From JAVJUS01 sp040220455 (lineage in GTDB: Bacteria; Pseudomonadota; Alphaproteobacteria; DSM-16000; Inquilinaceae), in the NCBI GenBank assembly GCA_040220455.1, contig JAVJUS010000129.1, positions 10,935 through 74,934 on the forward strand: 64,000 nt of DNA, read 5' to 3'. The position numbers were made by a program, and so were the translations under genes. Positions within the stretch are counted from its first letter, which is position 1, and each line of letters opens with the position of its first letter. Below, piece after piece: positions 8,015-16,904 of the stretch. The notes under the pieces were generated by a model. That model ran no database searches and was not told the DNA's origin. It saw nothing but the letters and a program-made list of their open reading frames with translations.

Positions 8015-8419
8015 ATGTTCGCGCTCGACCCCCGGATCGAGGCCGACAGCCATCCTCTGGCCGACCTGACGCTGAGCGCGTTGCGCCTCAAGCGCGACGT
8101 CCGCGCGCCCTGGTGCCTGCTGATCCCGCGCCGGGCCGGGATCACCGAACTCCATCACCTGGAGCCCGCCGACCGCGCCGCGCTGATGGAGGAGATCGCG
8201 CGCGTCTCCACGGCGATCGAGACCGCCTTTGCGGTCGACAAGATCAATGTCGCTGCGCTGGGCAACGTGGTCGCCCAGCTTCACGTCCACGTCGTCGGGC
8301 GCCGGCGCGACGACTTCGCCTGGCCCGGCCCGACCATGGGGGTCGCGGGCGCCGTCGACTACGACGAAGAGGCGCTGGCCTCGGCGCGCTCGGCCCTGTC
8401 CGGCGCCCTCGGGCTCTGA
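8015..8419 (+). CDS. HIT domain protein (histidine-triad nucleotide hydrolase family)
   Basis: 134 aa. The alphaproteobacterial HIT variant is recognisable from NVAALGNVVAQLHVHVVGRR, which corresponds to H-x-H-x-x with the third His position altered, and from the following DDFAWPGPTMGVAG. HIT proteins hydrolyse or transfer nucleotidyl groups on a catalytic His; here two His of the triad remain (in QLHVHV), so phosphoramidase-like activity is plausible but not assured. A good ribosome site GGAGGAGG lies 10 nt before the ATG. It may form a short unit with the upstream esterase. Confidence 0.85.
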   Translation: MFALDPRIEADSHPLADLTLSALRLKRDVRAPWCLLIPRRAGITELHHLEPADRAALMEEIARVSTAIETAFAVDKINVAALGNVVAQLHVHVVGRRRDDFAWPGPTMGVAGAVDYDEEALASARSALSGALGL

Positions 8420-8438
8420 CAGGCGGCCGACGGCGCCA

Positions 8439-9245
8439 TCAGGACGCCGCGTCGAAGACCTGCGGGTAGGGGTAGTCGACACCCAGCAGCCGGCGCAGAG
8501 TCGGTGTCGCGCGGGCGACCACGTCGGGCCCGACGCTGCGGAGCTGGTCTTCCATCGGCTTGACGAACTTGGGCAGGAACTGGCCCAGCAGGCCGACGCG
8601 TACGCCGTCGGTCTTGTTCTCGCCGGAGCCGTGCCAGAGCAGCCCTGTCATCAGCATCACCGATCCCGCCTTGCCCGTGGTCTGGACCTTGAGGCGGTCG
8701 AACTCGCCCGGATCGGGCCAGGCGCAGCGGCGCTGGGTGCCCGGCGCGACCCAGGTGGCGCCGTTCTCCGCGGTGAAGTCGTCGAGCATGACCGTCACCT
8801 GGCAGTTCATGAAGAAGCTGCCGTCGATGCCCATCGGGAAGGTCTCGGCCTCGTAGAGGTCCCAGTAGGGGTAGTCGAGATGCGGGATCTGCGCCTGGCC
8901 GCCCGGATAGAGCGGCCGCGCGGCGTAGGAGCCGAGCTTGAGGTCGGAGCCCAGGATGCGCGAGAAGATCGCCAGGATCGTCGGCTCCTGGACCATCTCC
9001 TCGAAGACGCGGCCCTTGGCGATCAGGTTCCAGACATGCTCCTGGCCGCTGAGCACCGTGTCGGCTTCCGATCGCGCCTTGGCGCCGCGGTCGATGCCCT
9101 CGCCCCCGATCCCCGCGAGCTCGGAGATCCGGGCGCGGGCGGCGGCGATCGTGGCGTCGTCGTACAGCCCCTCGATGACGATGAAGCCTTGACCGTCGGT
9201 CAGTTCGTGGACCGCCTTCTCGACGATGTCGGACATGGTCGGCAT
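8439..9245 (-). CDS. Phytanoyl-CoA dioxygenase (PhyH) family Fe(II)/2-oxoglutarate oxygenase
   Basis: 268 aa soluble oxygenase. The iron ligands are visible as HLD in QIPHLDYPYWD and the distal His in MTGLLWHGSGEN; the 2-oxoglutarate-binding Arg is in GVRVGLLGQF. The PhyH family hydroxylates CoA-thioesters, but many bacterial members act on other small molecules, so the substrate is unknown. Of two adjacent ATGs I chose 9243-9245 (protein MPTMSDIVEK), because GAGAGGGGGAA lies at correct spacing; the alternative begins three codons later. Convergent with the HIT gene, with only about 20 nt between stops. Confidence 0.87.
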   Translation of the reverse strand: MPTMSDIVEKAVHELTDGQGFIVIEGLYDDATIAAARARISELAGIGGEGIDRGAKARSEADTVLSGQEHVWNLIAKGRVFEEMVQEPTILAIFSRILGSDLKLGSYAARPLYPGGQAQIPHLDYPYWDLYEAETFPMGIDGSFFMNCQVTVMLDDFTAENGATWVAPGTQRRCAWPDPGEFDRLKVQTTGKAGSVMLMTGLLWHGSGENKTDGVRVGLLGQFLPKFVKPMEDQLRSVGPDVVARATPTLRRLLGVDYPYPQVFDAAS

Positions 9246-9597
9246 TTCCCCCTCTCGAGCGTCGTCGCGCGCCTTGCCTGCGTGCGTGTTCGGGCCCCAG
9301 AATGCCGCCCCCGGGCGCGGAAAGCGAGCCCCGGGCGCGCGGGCGGGCGCCCGCGGCGCGGAAATCCGCGGCCTCCGCGCAGTCGGTGCTTGACATTCGA
9401 CGAGCGCGGGTGCATCTCCCCTCCAGTCTCTCGCGATCGCGCGCTGCGCCGCCGGCAAGCCGGAAGGCGCTCCGTCGTGGGGGCCTTTCCCAGAACAGCG
9501 ACGCCACCCGACGCGCGTGGGTGGCTGCGATGCCCCGGTCGATGGTGCCGGCACGAACTGTGCCCTACCGTGGCCGGCGCTGAAGGATGTCTACTTC
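9246..9597. other. Intergenic region without a recognised gene
   Basis: About 350 bp of GC-rich DNA between the divergent PhyH and helicase genes. An open frame on the plus strand reaches back to a GTG at 9517, but its first 27 codons show no family similarity. No terminator or clear promoter was seen. Confidence 0.5.
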
Positions 9598-10863
<1,266 letters not shown>

Positions 10864-10925
10864 CGGGGCGGGGCGAGCGCGGTCCCGGCATCGTCGGAAG
10901 CGTTCGTCGACGACGCGACCCGGCG

Positions 10926-12053
10926 TCAATGAATCACGCTGGCGTCGAAATCGGTCAGGAGTTCGCCGAGCTCGTCGGCATGGACCATCGGCGGCTCCGG
11001 TCGATGGTACTTCCACTTCCAGAAGGCCGTGGTGTGGGCGAGTCCGGCGATGATCGCGCCCAGCTCGTTGAACTGCGCGCTCGCGCCCGCCAGGAAGCAG
11101 CGGAATTCCTGCGGCCTCCGCATCTTCACCAGCTCGTAGTGATAGGCCTTGTTGTAGGCGTCGAGCCGGCGGTCGATCGTCGTGCTGGCCGTCTCCAGGC
11201 CGTCGATCACGCGCCGCACCAGGCCGTTGAGGGCCTGCTTCTCCTCGAGGTCCCGATAGCCGAAGACCCGCACCTCCGACAGGCCGTCGCGCATCAGCCG
11301 GACGTCGCCGCGGATCGTCGTCGTCAGGTACTTGTAGTAGACGAAGCCCTTCCAGGCGAAGAGGGTGTCGGCGGCCTCCGACATGTCGATGTGCAGGGCG
11401 TCGATCAGCGGGCGGATGATCTCCGGATCACGGCCGTCCCACAGCCGGTCGATGATCGTGCGCGCCTTCGAGCTGCCGTTGGAGAAGCCGGAAAAGGCGA
11501 GTTCGGCGAGCGGCGTGAACTCCTCCATCACGAAGGCGCGGATGCGCTCCCACTCCCGCGGCGACAGGGAGAAATAGGCGTCGTCCGGCTCGTAGCCGAG
11601 GGTGCGCAGCCGCTCCTTGAGCAGGAACGGGTCGAGCGTCGGCAGCCAGTCGATGGCCTCCATGAGCTCGATGTCCCGGCGCGTGTTCTCGTCGATGTCG
11701 AAGATGTCGATGCCGAGGTGGTCCTTGAACACCTTCTCCAGGTGCTCTTGGCCCAGAAAGATCGACTTCCCGCCGTCCTTCAGCGACATCCGGTTGTAGG
11801 GAAAGATCACCTTCGTCGCGTGGAAGCGCTTGTCCTCGAACAGGTCGCTCTCGCTGCCCTGTAGCCGGGCCTTGGTGACCAGGCAGTAGTTCAGCTCTTC
11901 GTTGCGGAAGAAGGGCCGATAGGCGCGCTCTGCGTCGTCCTCCAGGATCCGGCGGGTCAAGAGATTGAGGTTGAGCACACGCGAGGAAGACGCGGTGCGC
12001 TCCAACGCCATGAGGCTGCGGTATTCGGCTGGCTTCTGCGACATCTGCCCCAT
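10926..12053 (-). CDS. Conserved-looking hypothetical protein, 375 aa
   Basis: I do not recognise a family. The protein is soluble, rich in charged residues, and lacks signal peptide, membrane segments or repeated motifs. Codon use matches its neighbours and there is no stop or frameshift, so it looks like a real resident gene. It has mixed alpha-helical character with many aromatic residues (for example FAWKGFVYYKYL and HTTAFWKWKYHRPEP near the end). Two start codons are possible (12053 or, three codons in, 12044). An inverted repeat 28 nt upstream (TAAACCG...CGGTTTA) may be its operator. It is convergent with the helicase gene, with 60 nt between the stops. Confidence 0.7.
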   Translation of the reverse strand: MGQMSQKPAEYRSLMALERTASSSRVLNLNLLTRRILEDDAERAYRPFFRNEELNYCLVTKARLQGSESDLFEDKRFHATKVIFPYNRMSLKDGGKSIFLGQEHLEKVFKDHLGIDIFDIDENTRRDIELMEAIDWLPTLDPFLLKERLRTLGYEPDDAYFSLSPREWERIRAFVMEEFTPLAELAFSGFSNGSSKARTIIDRLWDGRDPEIIRPLIDALHIDMSEAADTLFAWKGFVYYKYLTTTIRGDVRLMRDGLSEVRVFGYRDLEEKQALNGLVRRVIDGLETASTTIDRRLDAYNKAYHYELVKMRRPQEFRCFLAGASAQFNELGAIIAGLAHTTAFWKWKYHRPEPPMVHADELGELLTDFDASVIH

Positions 12054-12080
12054 CCCCCGACAAGACGATGGCCGCCGGGA

Positions 12081-12109
12081 TAAACCGGGATTTCGTAAAA
12101 TACGGTTTA
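12081..12109. promoter_or_regulatory. Inverted repeat upstream of the 375-aa gene
   Basis: TAAACCG (12081-12087) and CGGTTTA (12103-12109) form a 7-bp inverted repeat around an AT-rich 15-nt spacer, in an otherwise GC-rich region just upstream of the minus-strand gene. The position and symmetry suit a regulator binding site or a promoter hairpin. No regulator gene is adjacent. Confidence 0.35.
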
Positions 12110-12297
12110 TTACCTAAGGGATTGGTCGAATTACTGGTCGATCGGCGGTCATGGCCGGGCGGTTCGGAGCCGTCAGGTGCGTCGATACGATGTCGATCGG
12201 GCTTTTTCCCTCACCCCGTTCGGCTGGGGCGGGGGCTTGGCAGGCCGGGTGTCGCGCGGCGATGATGCGCACCGCTCTTCGCCCGGGAGGCCCGCTC

Positions 12298-12708
12298 ATG
12301 ACCGTTTCGATCGCCCGCGTCCTCGCACGCCCGCGCATCGCCATCGCCGGCGTTCTGCTCGCCATCGCCGGATCGGGGCCCGCGGCCGGGCTCGTCGGGC
12401 CCGCCTCGGCGGCGGCGCAGGACGGGACGACCGTCGGCGCGCTGCTCGGTCAGTACGAACGGCTGCCGGAGGCGCATCCCGGGCGCGTCATCATCGAATC
12501 GGCCGTGGGCAACTACGCCCTCGGCATGGTCGACCACGCCCGCCGGCGCACCGCGGAGTGCGGCTACTACGCGGAGACGGTGCTCTCGGCCGACGGCCTC
12601 TTCCTCGCCTGGCGCGACCAGGTGATCGGCGATCCGGAGGCCGCCGGGCTGGAGACCGAGTGGCGCCGGGCCGTCAGGCATTGGGTCGACGGCCGCTGCG
12701 CGCAGTGA
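12298..12708 (+). CDS. Secreted protein of unknown function, 136 aa
   Basis: The N-terminus has basic residues, a hydrophobic core (IAIAGVLLAIAGSGPAAGL) and a probable cleavage site ASA-A near residue 38, so it is likely exported to the periplasm. The mature part is about 98 residues, mostly helical in appearance, with Cys near residues 88 (TAECGYY) and 134 (DGRCAQ) that could form a disulfide. No domain was recognised. GGAGG lies 7 nt before ATG 12298, which fixes the start. It precedes the ferritin-like gene by 172 nt on the same strand, but no functional link is evident. Confidence 0.7.
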   Translation: MTVSIARVLARPRIAIAGVLLAIAGSGPAAGLVGPASAAAQDGTTVGALLGQYERLPEAHPGRVIIESAVGNYALGMVDHARRRTAECGYYAETVLSADGLFLAWRDQVIGDPEAAGLETEWRRAVRHWVDGRCAQ

Positions 12709-12880
12709 GCCGGGCGCTGCGCCCAGTGAGACGGGTGGCCGGCCGCGACAGGGCGTTCCGCTTGGCGGGGCCGGGCGGCGCTGGTAGGAGGAAACCGGTC
12801 GGCACGGGGCTCCGGAGGACCGGGGCGGCCGCGCCGCTCGATCGCCGCCAACTTCACCGATTCGGAAAGGCATGCCACCC

Positions 12881-13177
12881 ATGGCCGGTTCCAGCGCCGA
12901 TCTCCACGCCCCCCGCGAGCGTCTGTCCAAGAAGACCCTCGCCATGCACCAGGCCATCGTCTCCCTGATGGAGGAGCTCGAGGCCGTCGACTGGTACCGC
13001 CAGCGCGCCGACGACTGCGAGGACCCGGAGCTCGAGGCGATCCTGCTGCACAACATGCGCGAGGAGGTCGAGCACGCCATGATGACGCTGGAATGGCTGC
13101 GTCGGAATGACGAGACCTTCGCCGGGCACATGAAGGAATTCCTCTACACCGAGGGGCCGATCGCGGAGCACGAGTGA
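12881..13177 (+). CDS. Encapsulated-ferritin-like (EncFtn) protein without encapsulin-targeting tail
   Basis: 98 aa, two-helix ferritin-like protein of the EncFtn class. From memory of the Rhodospirillum rubrum EncFtn, the match is strong over MEELEAVDWY (residues 30-39), the EExxEH motif EEVEHAMMTLEWLRRND and the LYTEGPI end. The ferroxidase ligands fall at the same numbers: Glu32, Glu62 and His65; entry-site residues Glu31, Glu34 and Trp38 are also kept. Classic EncFtn continues with a linker and a cargo-loading peptide that directs it into an encapsulin shell. This protein ends right after EGPIAEHE, and no shell gene is present in the window. It should form decamer-type annular ferroxidases. 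GGAAAGG 10 nt before ATG 12881 decides the start. Confidence 0.85.
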   Translation: MAGSSADLHAPRERLSKKTLAMHQAIVSLMEELEAVDWYRQRADDCEDPELEAILLHNMREEVEHAMMTLEWLRRNDETFAGHMKEFLYTEGPIAEHE

Positions 13178-13211
13178 GGTCGCGGCCGACTTCGGGGCAC
13201 CACGGCGCCGT

Positions 13212-14030
13212 TCATCCCCCGGGCGCGCCGGCCCCGTCCCCCGGGCGAATGGCCGAGCCGCGGGCGCGCGCCGGCGCTCCGCCGCGCCCTCGACGGCCGT
13301 CGGGCAGGGGCCGGAACGCGCAATGCGCGGCCACCCCGCCGGCCAGCGCCAGGGTGACCAGCTCGCCGCCCTCCTCGATCACCGCGCCCAGGCGGCGCAG
13401 GTCCATGGCGACCTTGAGCTGGACCATGTCGACCACGAAGGCGAAGAAGAAATAGGCCAGCGCGGGGATCAGCATGACCAGGCCGAGGCGGCGGTGCGGC
13501 GGGCTGCTCAGGCGCAGGGCGACCGCCAGCACGACCGACCAGACCGCCGCGTAGGCGAGCCATACGAGGTCCTTGCCCACCTGCTCGGGACGCAGGCGCC
13601 AGAAGCGCGGTGCGTCCACCATGGCGAAGAGGTGCAGCGCGATCCTGGTGTGGCCGCTGACGAGGCCGTCGACCAGTAGGAAGGCGAAGAGCAGGGCCCA
13701 GGCGGCGTGGATCGCCTCCCGGCTGCGCAGGGCGGCGACGGCGAGCAGCGTCGCGACCGTGGCGAATTCGAACTGCTTGAACCGGTGGGCGGGCTGTCCG
13801 GCGTGAATCAGCGACAGCGCCGAGTCGGCGTCCCAGCCAGGGGCGAGCAGGGCGTTGGCCAGCGTGTCGGCCAGGATGAAGGCGCCCGCGACGGCGAGCA
13901 TCGCGCCGCCGACCACGAGCGCCGGACGATCGTGAAGCACGGCGGCGAGGGTGTCGCCGAGGCGCGTGCCGGCTCGTCGGGCCTGGTCCGGCCTGGGCTG
14001 GGGCGTTCGGGCGCGGGGCATCTCGGGCAT
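13212..14030 (-). CDS. Multi-pass membrane protein of unknown function
   Basis: 272 aa with about six or seven hydrophobic segments. The clearest lie near residues 38-60, 90-110, 112-124, 155-175, 184-205 and 225-240, between a Pro/Arg-rich N-terminus and a Gly/Arg-rich hydrophilic tail. No transporter signature, signal sequence or enzyme motif was recognised. An inner-membrane location is inferred. Codon use matches the neighbourhood. It is convergent with the ferritin-like gene (35 nt between stops). Two close ATG codons (14030 and 14021) are possible starts. Confidence 0.65.
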   Translation of the reverse strand: MPEMPRARTPQPRPDQARRAGTRLGDTLAAVLHDRPALVVGGAMLAVAGAFILADTLANALLAPGWDADSALSLIHAGQPAHRFKQFEFATVATLLAVAALRSREAIHAAWALLFAFLLVDGLVSGHTRIALHLFAMVDAPRFWRLRPEQVGKDLVWLAYAAVWSVVLAVALRLSSPPHRRLGLVMLIPALAYFFFAFVVDMVQLKVAMDLRRLGAVIEEGGELVTLALAGGVAAHCAFRPLPDGRRGRGGAPARARGSAIRPGDGAGAPGG

Positions 14031-14670
14031 GCGCGATCCGGCTTGTGCCGGCGCCGGTGGCGCAGGCGGACAGCGGTGCCGAGGCTGCCACCCGCGGGCC
14101 CGCCCGCCAATCGCGCCTCGGGGCTACGCCGGGGTGCCCGAGGGGGCAGGGCGCGGCGCAAAGGGGAACGCGCGGGCGGCCTCCCCCATTGTTCGACGGC
14201 GGCCGCCGATATGCCACGGTGCCGCGGAAAAACGCCCGAAAATCACGTCGAAGGGCGCATAGACCGTAGCGCAACGAATCGCCCGCATGGTATGCATCCC
14301 CCGAATGCGCGATTCGTTCGCGTACCGAAGGAACGCGATGCGGCCGTAAGGAATGTCCGTCGAAACGGATATCGTCGCGACAGAACGGGACCGGGAGCCG
14401 GCGAATGGCCGGAAATCTCGGTGCTGCCCCGTTTTTTTCATGGACGAGCCCTTGCCCCGCCGCATCATAGAAGTAAAGATCGGGCGCACGGGGCGGCGCG
14501 AAGACCGCCGCCGTCGCCCTTTTGTGCCCGGCCGCCCGGCCGCGCTTCCTGTTGCCGCGCCATCCGGACCGTGCCGGGTGTCGGGTACGGGGGCACGGAC
14601 CCCGCCAGTCCCATCCCGGGGTTGAGCGCGGGCGGACCACCTGCCCGGTCGTCTTGGAGGAGTGATAACA
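14031..14670. other. 640-bp intergenic region with one inverted repeat
   Basis: Between the divergent membrane-protein and OmpA genes no credible coding frame was seen. AACGAATCGC (14273-14282) and GCGATTCGTT (14309-14318) are 10-bp inverted copies separated by 26 nt and could form a hairpin or a regulator site. The remainder is GC-rich with no recognisable RNA gene. It probably holds the promoter and long leader of the OmpA-like gene. Confidence 0.4.
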
Positions 14671-15231
14671 ATGAAGTCCAGTCTTTTTGCCACCGTCGGC
14701 CTCGCCGTCGGTCTCATGGCGGCGCCTGCGGCGTTCGCCCAGGATGAGATGATGCAGGAAGAAGTCTGCAACCCGGTGATCGACAGCACGACCGACACGG
14801 TCGTCAGCTCGAACGGCGAGGCCGTGGTCACCGGCAGCAGCTTCCCCTGCCCCGAGCCGGAGCCGATGGCCGAGGAAGAGCCGGAGATGCCGGACACGAT
14901 CGTCATCGCGGGTGACGTTGCGTTCGACTTCGACGAGGCCACCATCAAGCCCGAGTTCTACCCGACCCTCGACGAGATCGTCGCCGAGCTGTCGCAGTTC
15001 CCGGAAGCCACGGTCGAGATCGTCGGTCACACCGACAGCGTCGGCTCCGATGCCTACAACCAGGGTCTCTCGGAGCGTCGCGCGCAGGCCGTCGCCCAGT
15101 ACTTGGAGAATGGCGGCATTTCGCGCAGCAACATGATCGTCGAGGGCATGGGCGAGTCCCAGCCGATCGCCACGAACGACACGCGGGAGGGCCGTGCCCA
15201 GAACCGCCGCGTGGAAATCACGGCGAGCTGA
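14671..15231 (+). CDS. OmpA family outer-membrane/peptidoglycan-associated protein
   Basis: 186 aa. The signal peptide MKSSLFATVGLAVGLMAAPAAFA is cleaved before QDEMM. An acidic linker (PEPMAEEEPEMPD) leads to an OmpA-like C-terminal domain of about 110 residues: VAFDFDEATIKPEF, then VEIVGHTDSVGSDAYNQGLSERRAQAV, and the Arg of NRRVEITAS, which contact diaminopimelate of peptidoglycan. There is no beta-barrel or lipobox, so it is a periplasmic peptidoglycan-binding protein. Two Cys (in EEVCNP and FPCPEP) may form a disulfide. GGAGGAG 8 nt upstream fixes ATG 14671; a terminator follows. Confidence 0.92.
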   Translation: MKSSLFATVGLAVGLMAAPAAFAQDEMMQEEVCNPVIDSTTDTVVSSNGEAVVTGSSFPCPEPEPMAEEEPEMPDTIVIAGDVAFDFDEATIKPEFYPTLDEIVAELSQFPEATVEIVGHTDSVGSDAYNQGLSERRAQAVAQYLENGGISRSNMIVEGMGESQPIATNDTREGRAQNRRVEITAS

Positions 15232-15308
15232 CGCCGGTCGGGGCCGCGGCGCCCTTCGGGCGGGCCGCGGCGCCACCCGGCTTCCGCGATCTGGCGGAGG
15301 CACTCACG

Positions 15309-15350
15309 ACAACGGCCCCCGGGCGCCATGCCCGAGGGCCGTTGTTCGTT
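15309..15350 (+). terminator. Intrinsic terminator after the OmpA-like gene
   Basis: Hairpin with arms ACAACGGCCCCCGGG and CCCGAGGGCCGTTGT around a 7-nt loop, one mismatch, followed by TCGTTTC. It is about 80 nt after the stop codon. A second GC hairpin (GCGGCGCCC...GGGC) precedes it at about 15243-15275. Confidence 0.7.
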
Positions 15351-15357
15351 TCGGAGA

Positions 15358-15421
15358 GGGCGCGGCCATCGCCGGGCGGTCGGAGCCTTGTCGGATTTCG
15401 GCCTACGGCCTGTATCCGACA
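15358..15421. repeat. GTCGGATTTCGGCC repeat, copy 1
   Basis: About 62 bp repeated nearly exactly at 15861-15922. Both contain CGCGGCCATCGCCGGGCGGT, GGAGCCTTGTCGGATTTCGG and CCTACGGCCTGTATCCGAC. The core GTCGGATTTCGGCC...ATCCGAC is itself palindromic, and resembles the widespread extragenic family flanking genes in proteobacteria. Confidence 0.8.
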
Positions 15422-15581
15422 TGCCGCGAACGGCGAGGCGGAGCGTAGCATCCATGATGCAGAGGTCGGCCGAGCGCAACGGGCGCGCCGGCTGCCGGTC
15501 GCACCACGAAGGCAGAGGCGACGCGAAGACGTCACGACGATGCAAGAAGAGCCCGCCCCTGGCAAACGCTTCAGCAAGTAG

Positions 15582-15728
15582 AACCCCTCTCCCCGAGGGA
15601 GAGGGAGGGACCCGCGGCCGCCAGGCCGTGGGAGGGTGAGGGGTTCCAGAAGGACGAGCATTGCCCCGCCGTCTGCAACCCCTCACCCTGTCCCTCTCCC
15701 GCCGGGAGAGGGGATGCGGCTGGCGACC
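15582..15728. repeat. Dispersed palindromic repeat, 146-bp family, copy B
   Basis: Second copy of the element at 4363-4508, with the same head hairpin, GAGGGTGAGGGGT arm, CTGCAACCCCTCACC arm and terminal TCTCCC-GGGAGAGGGG hairpin. The central variable part differs. It also shares the phrase CCCGCCGTCTGCAACC with copy A. Embedded in an 800-bp repeat block with no gene. Confidence 0.8.
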
Positions 15729-15830
15729 GTCGCGCTTTTATGCCAGTCGCCGAAACCTCTTCGCGCCCTCATTGCGGAGGCGGTGAGGACACAAAGGCAA
15801 GGGCGACGGTAAGGGCGACGATTTCGCAGG

Positions 15831-15961
15831 TCGGGAAGAGCGAAGCGAAACCCGACACGGCGCGGCCATCGCCGGGCGGTCGGAGCCTTGTCGGATTTCG
15901 GCCTACGGCCTGTATCCGACCTACCGAACGGCGAGGTCGGGAAGGGCGTGAGCGAAACCCG
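15831..15961. repeat. GTCGGATTTCGGCC repeat copy 2 with flanking GTCGGGA..AACCCGAC units
   Basis: Contains the second copy of the 62-bp repeat (15861-15922), flanked on both sides by related inverted units GTCGGGAAGAGCGAAGC-GAAACCCGAC (15831-15858) and GTCGGGAAGGGCGTGAGC-GAAACCCGAC (15934-15961). Together the units can form clustered hairpins. No ORF is supported between 15232 and 16016. Confidence 0.75.
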
Positions 15962-16016
15962 ACGCCCCTCGGCCTTTGCCAGGCGCTCGCCGCGCTGACG
16001 GAAGGGAAACCCGGCT

Positions 16017-16547
16017 TCAGCAGGGACCGAGTTCGACGGCGCGAGAGCGTTCCGCCTCGCCGTCGGTGCCGTCGAGTTCGGCGACCAGGCTCTCCGACGG
16101 CTCGAGAACCTCCTTGGCGAGGCTCAGCCGGGTCGCCATGCTGCGGCCGAGCAGCGCGGCGTCGTCGTCGCTGAAATGGCGCCGGGCCTCGGTGAAGACG
16201 GCAGTCTCCTCCTGGTCCATATGGGCGCGCACGGTGGCGTCGAGCTCGCCCAGATGGGCGAACCAGGCTTCGTTGCCGATCGGCTCGGCATCCATCGCCT
16301 CGAGCAGCCCGTTGGCCAGGTTGTGGACGTGGACCGCCTGCATGGCCTCGAGATCGATGCCGTCGCAGTGCGTGAGCGAGGCATAGAACACCGCCTCCTC
16401 GACCCGGTGCTGGATCCAGAGATGGCGCTTCAGCCGGCCGAAGCCGTCGGCGAGCGCGGCGGTGTCGGTCTTCGGGGTATTGACGACCATGTCCAGGAGG
16501 CCACGCGCCTCGTCGTGGTCCTGCCGAATGGTCTCGTAGATGTCCAT
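16017..16547 (-). CDS. Hemerythrin HHE domain protein
   Basis: 176 aa four-helix protein with a non-heme di-iron site, binding O2, NO or acting in iron or redox stress. The HHE ligands are visible: QDHDEAR (His10/12 region), RHLWIQHRVEEAVFY (two His and Glu), AVHVHNLANGL and the final HMDQEETAVF. The start ATG 16547 has GAGGAAG upstream. The last about 40 residues are a variable helical tail. Transcription points toward the repeat block. It sits next to glutathione reductase and the bufferin operon, a stress and metal neighbourhood, though no direct functional link is shown. Confidence 0.88.
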   Translation of the reverse strand: MDIYETIRQDHDEARGLLDMVVNTPKTDTAALADGFGRLKRHLWIQHRVEEAVFYASLTHCDGIDLEAMQAVHVHNLANGLLEAMDAEPIGNEAWFAHLGELDATVRAHMDQEETAVFTEARRHFSDDDAALLGRSMATRLSLAKEVLEPSESLVAELDGTDGEAERSRAVELGPC

Positions 16548-16904
16548 CGTCTTCCTCGCGGCGGAGCTCTCGGTCTAGGCCGGCCCGGCGTCGCGTTTTT
16601 CGGCGACGGTAATCCGTCGCGTCGGTGCTTGCCCTCGTTCTCGTTGTCCGCGTCCAGCCACCATCTTGCGGGCGGTCTCGCGCGGTCGAGCCGACGTCCT
16701 GGTGACAGACGAGAACCTAACAGGTGGGCGCCGGCGAGGCAAATTCAACCGGAAGCGCCGGCGGGCGCCGCGGCCCGGTAACGCCCCCGAGAGGCGCTCC
16801 CGCCGGGGGTGGCGAGACGCCAGGGTGGACGCTAGGTTGCCGGGTATCCGCCATCCGGCAAGGGTCCGGCGGGCGTCCCGAAGCGACCTCCCGCGGAGCG
16901 AGAC
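16548..16904. other. Intergenic region between divergent hemerythrin and gor genes
   Basis: About 357 bp holding both promoters. No conserved motif was confidently read and no coding frame is convincing. Confidence 0.4.

Noticed and set aside
12881..14030. Possible encapsulin shell gene beside the EncFtn-like gene
   Set aside because: The neighbour at 13212-14030 is a multi-pass membrane protein and bears no HK97-fold pattern.
13144..15303. A long minus-strand open frame across the membrane-protein and OmpA genes
   Set aside because: It covers real genes on both strands and an intergenic region; composition typical of shadow frames.
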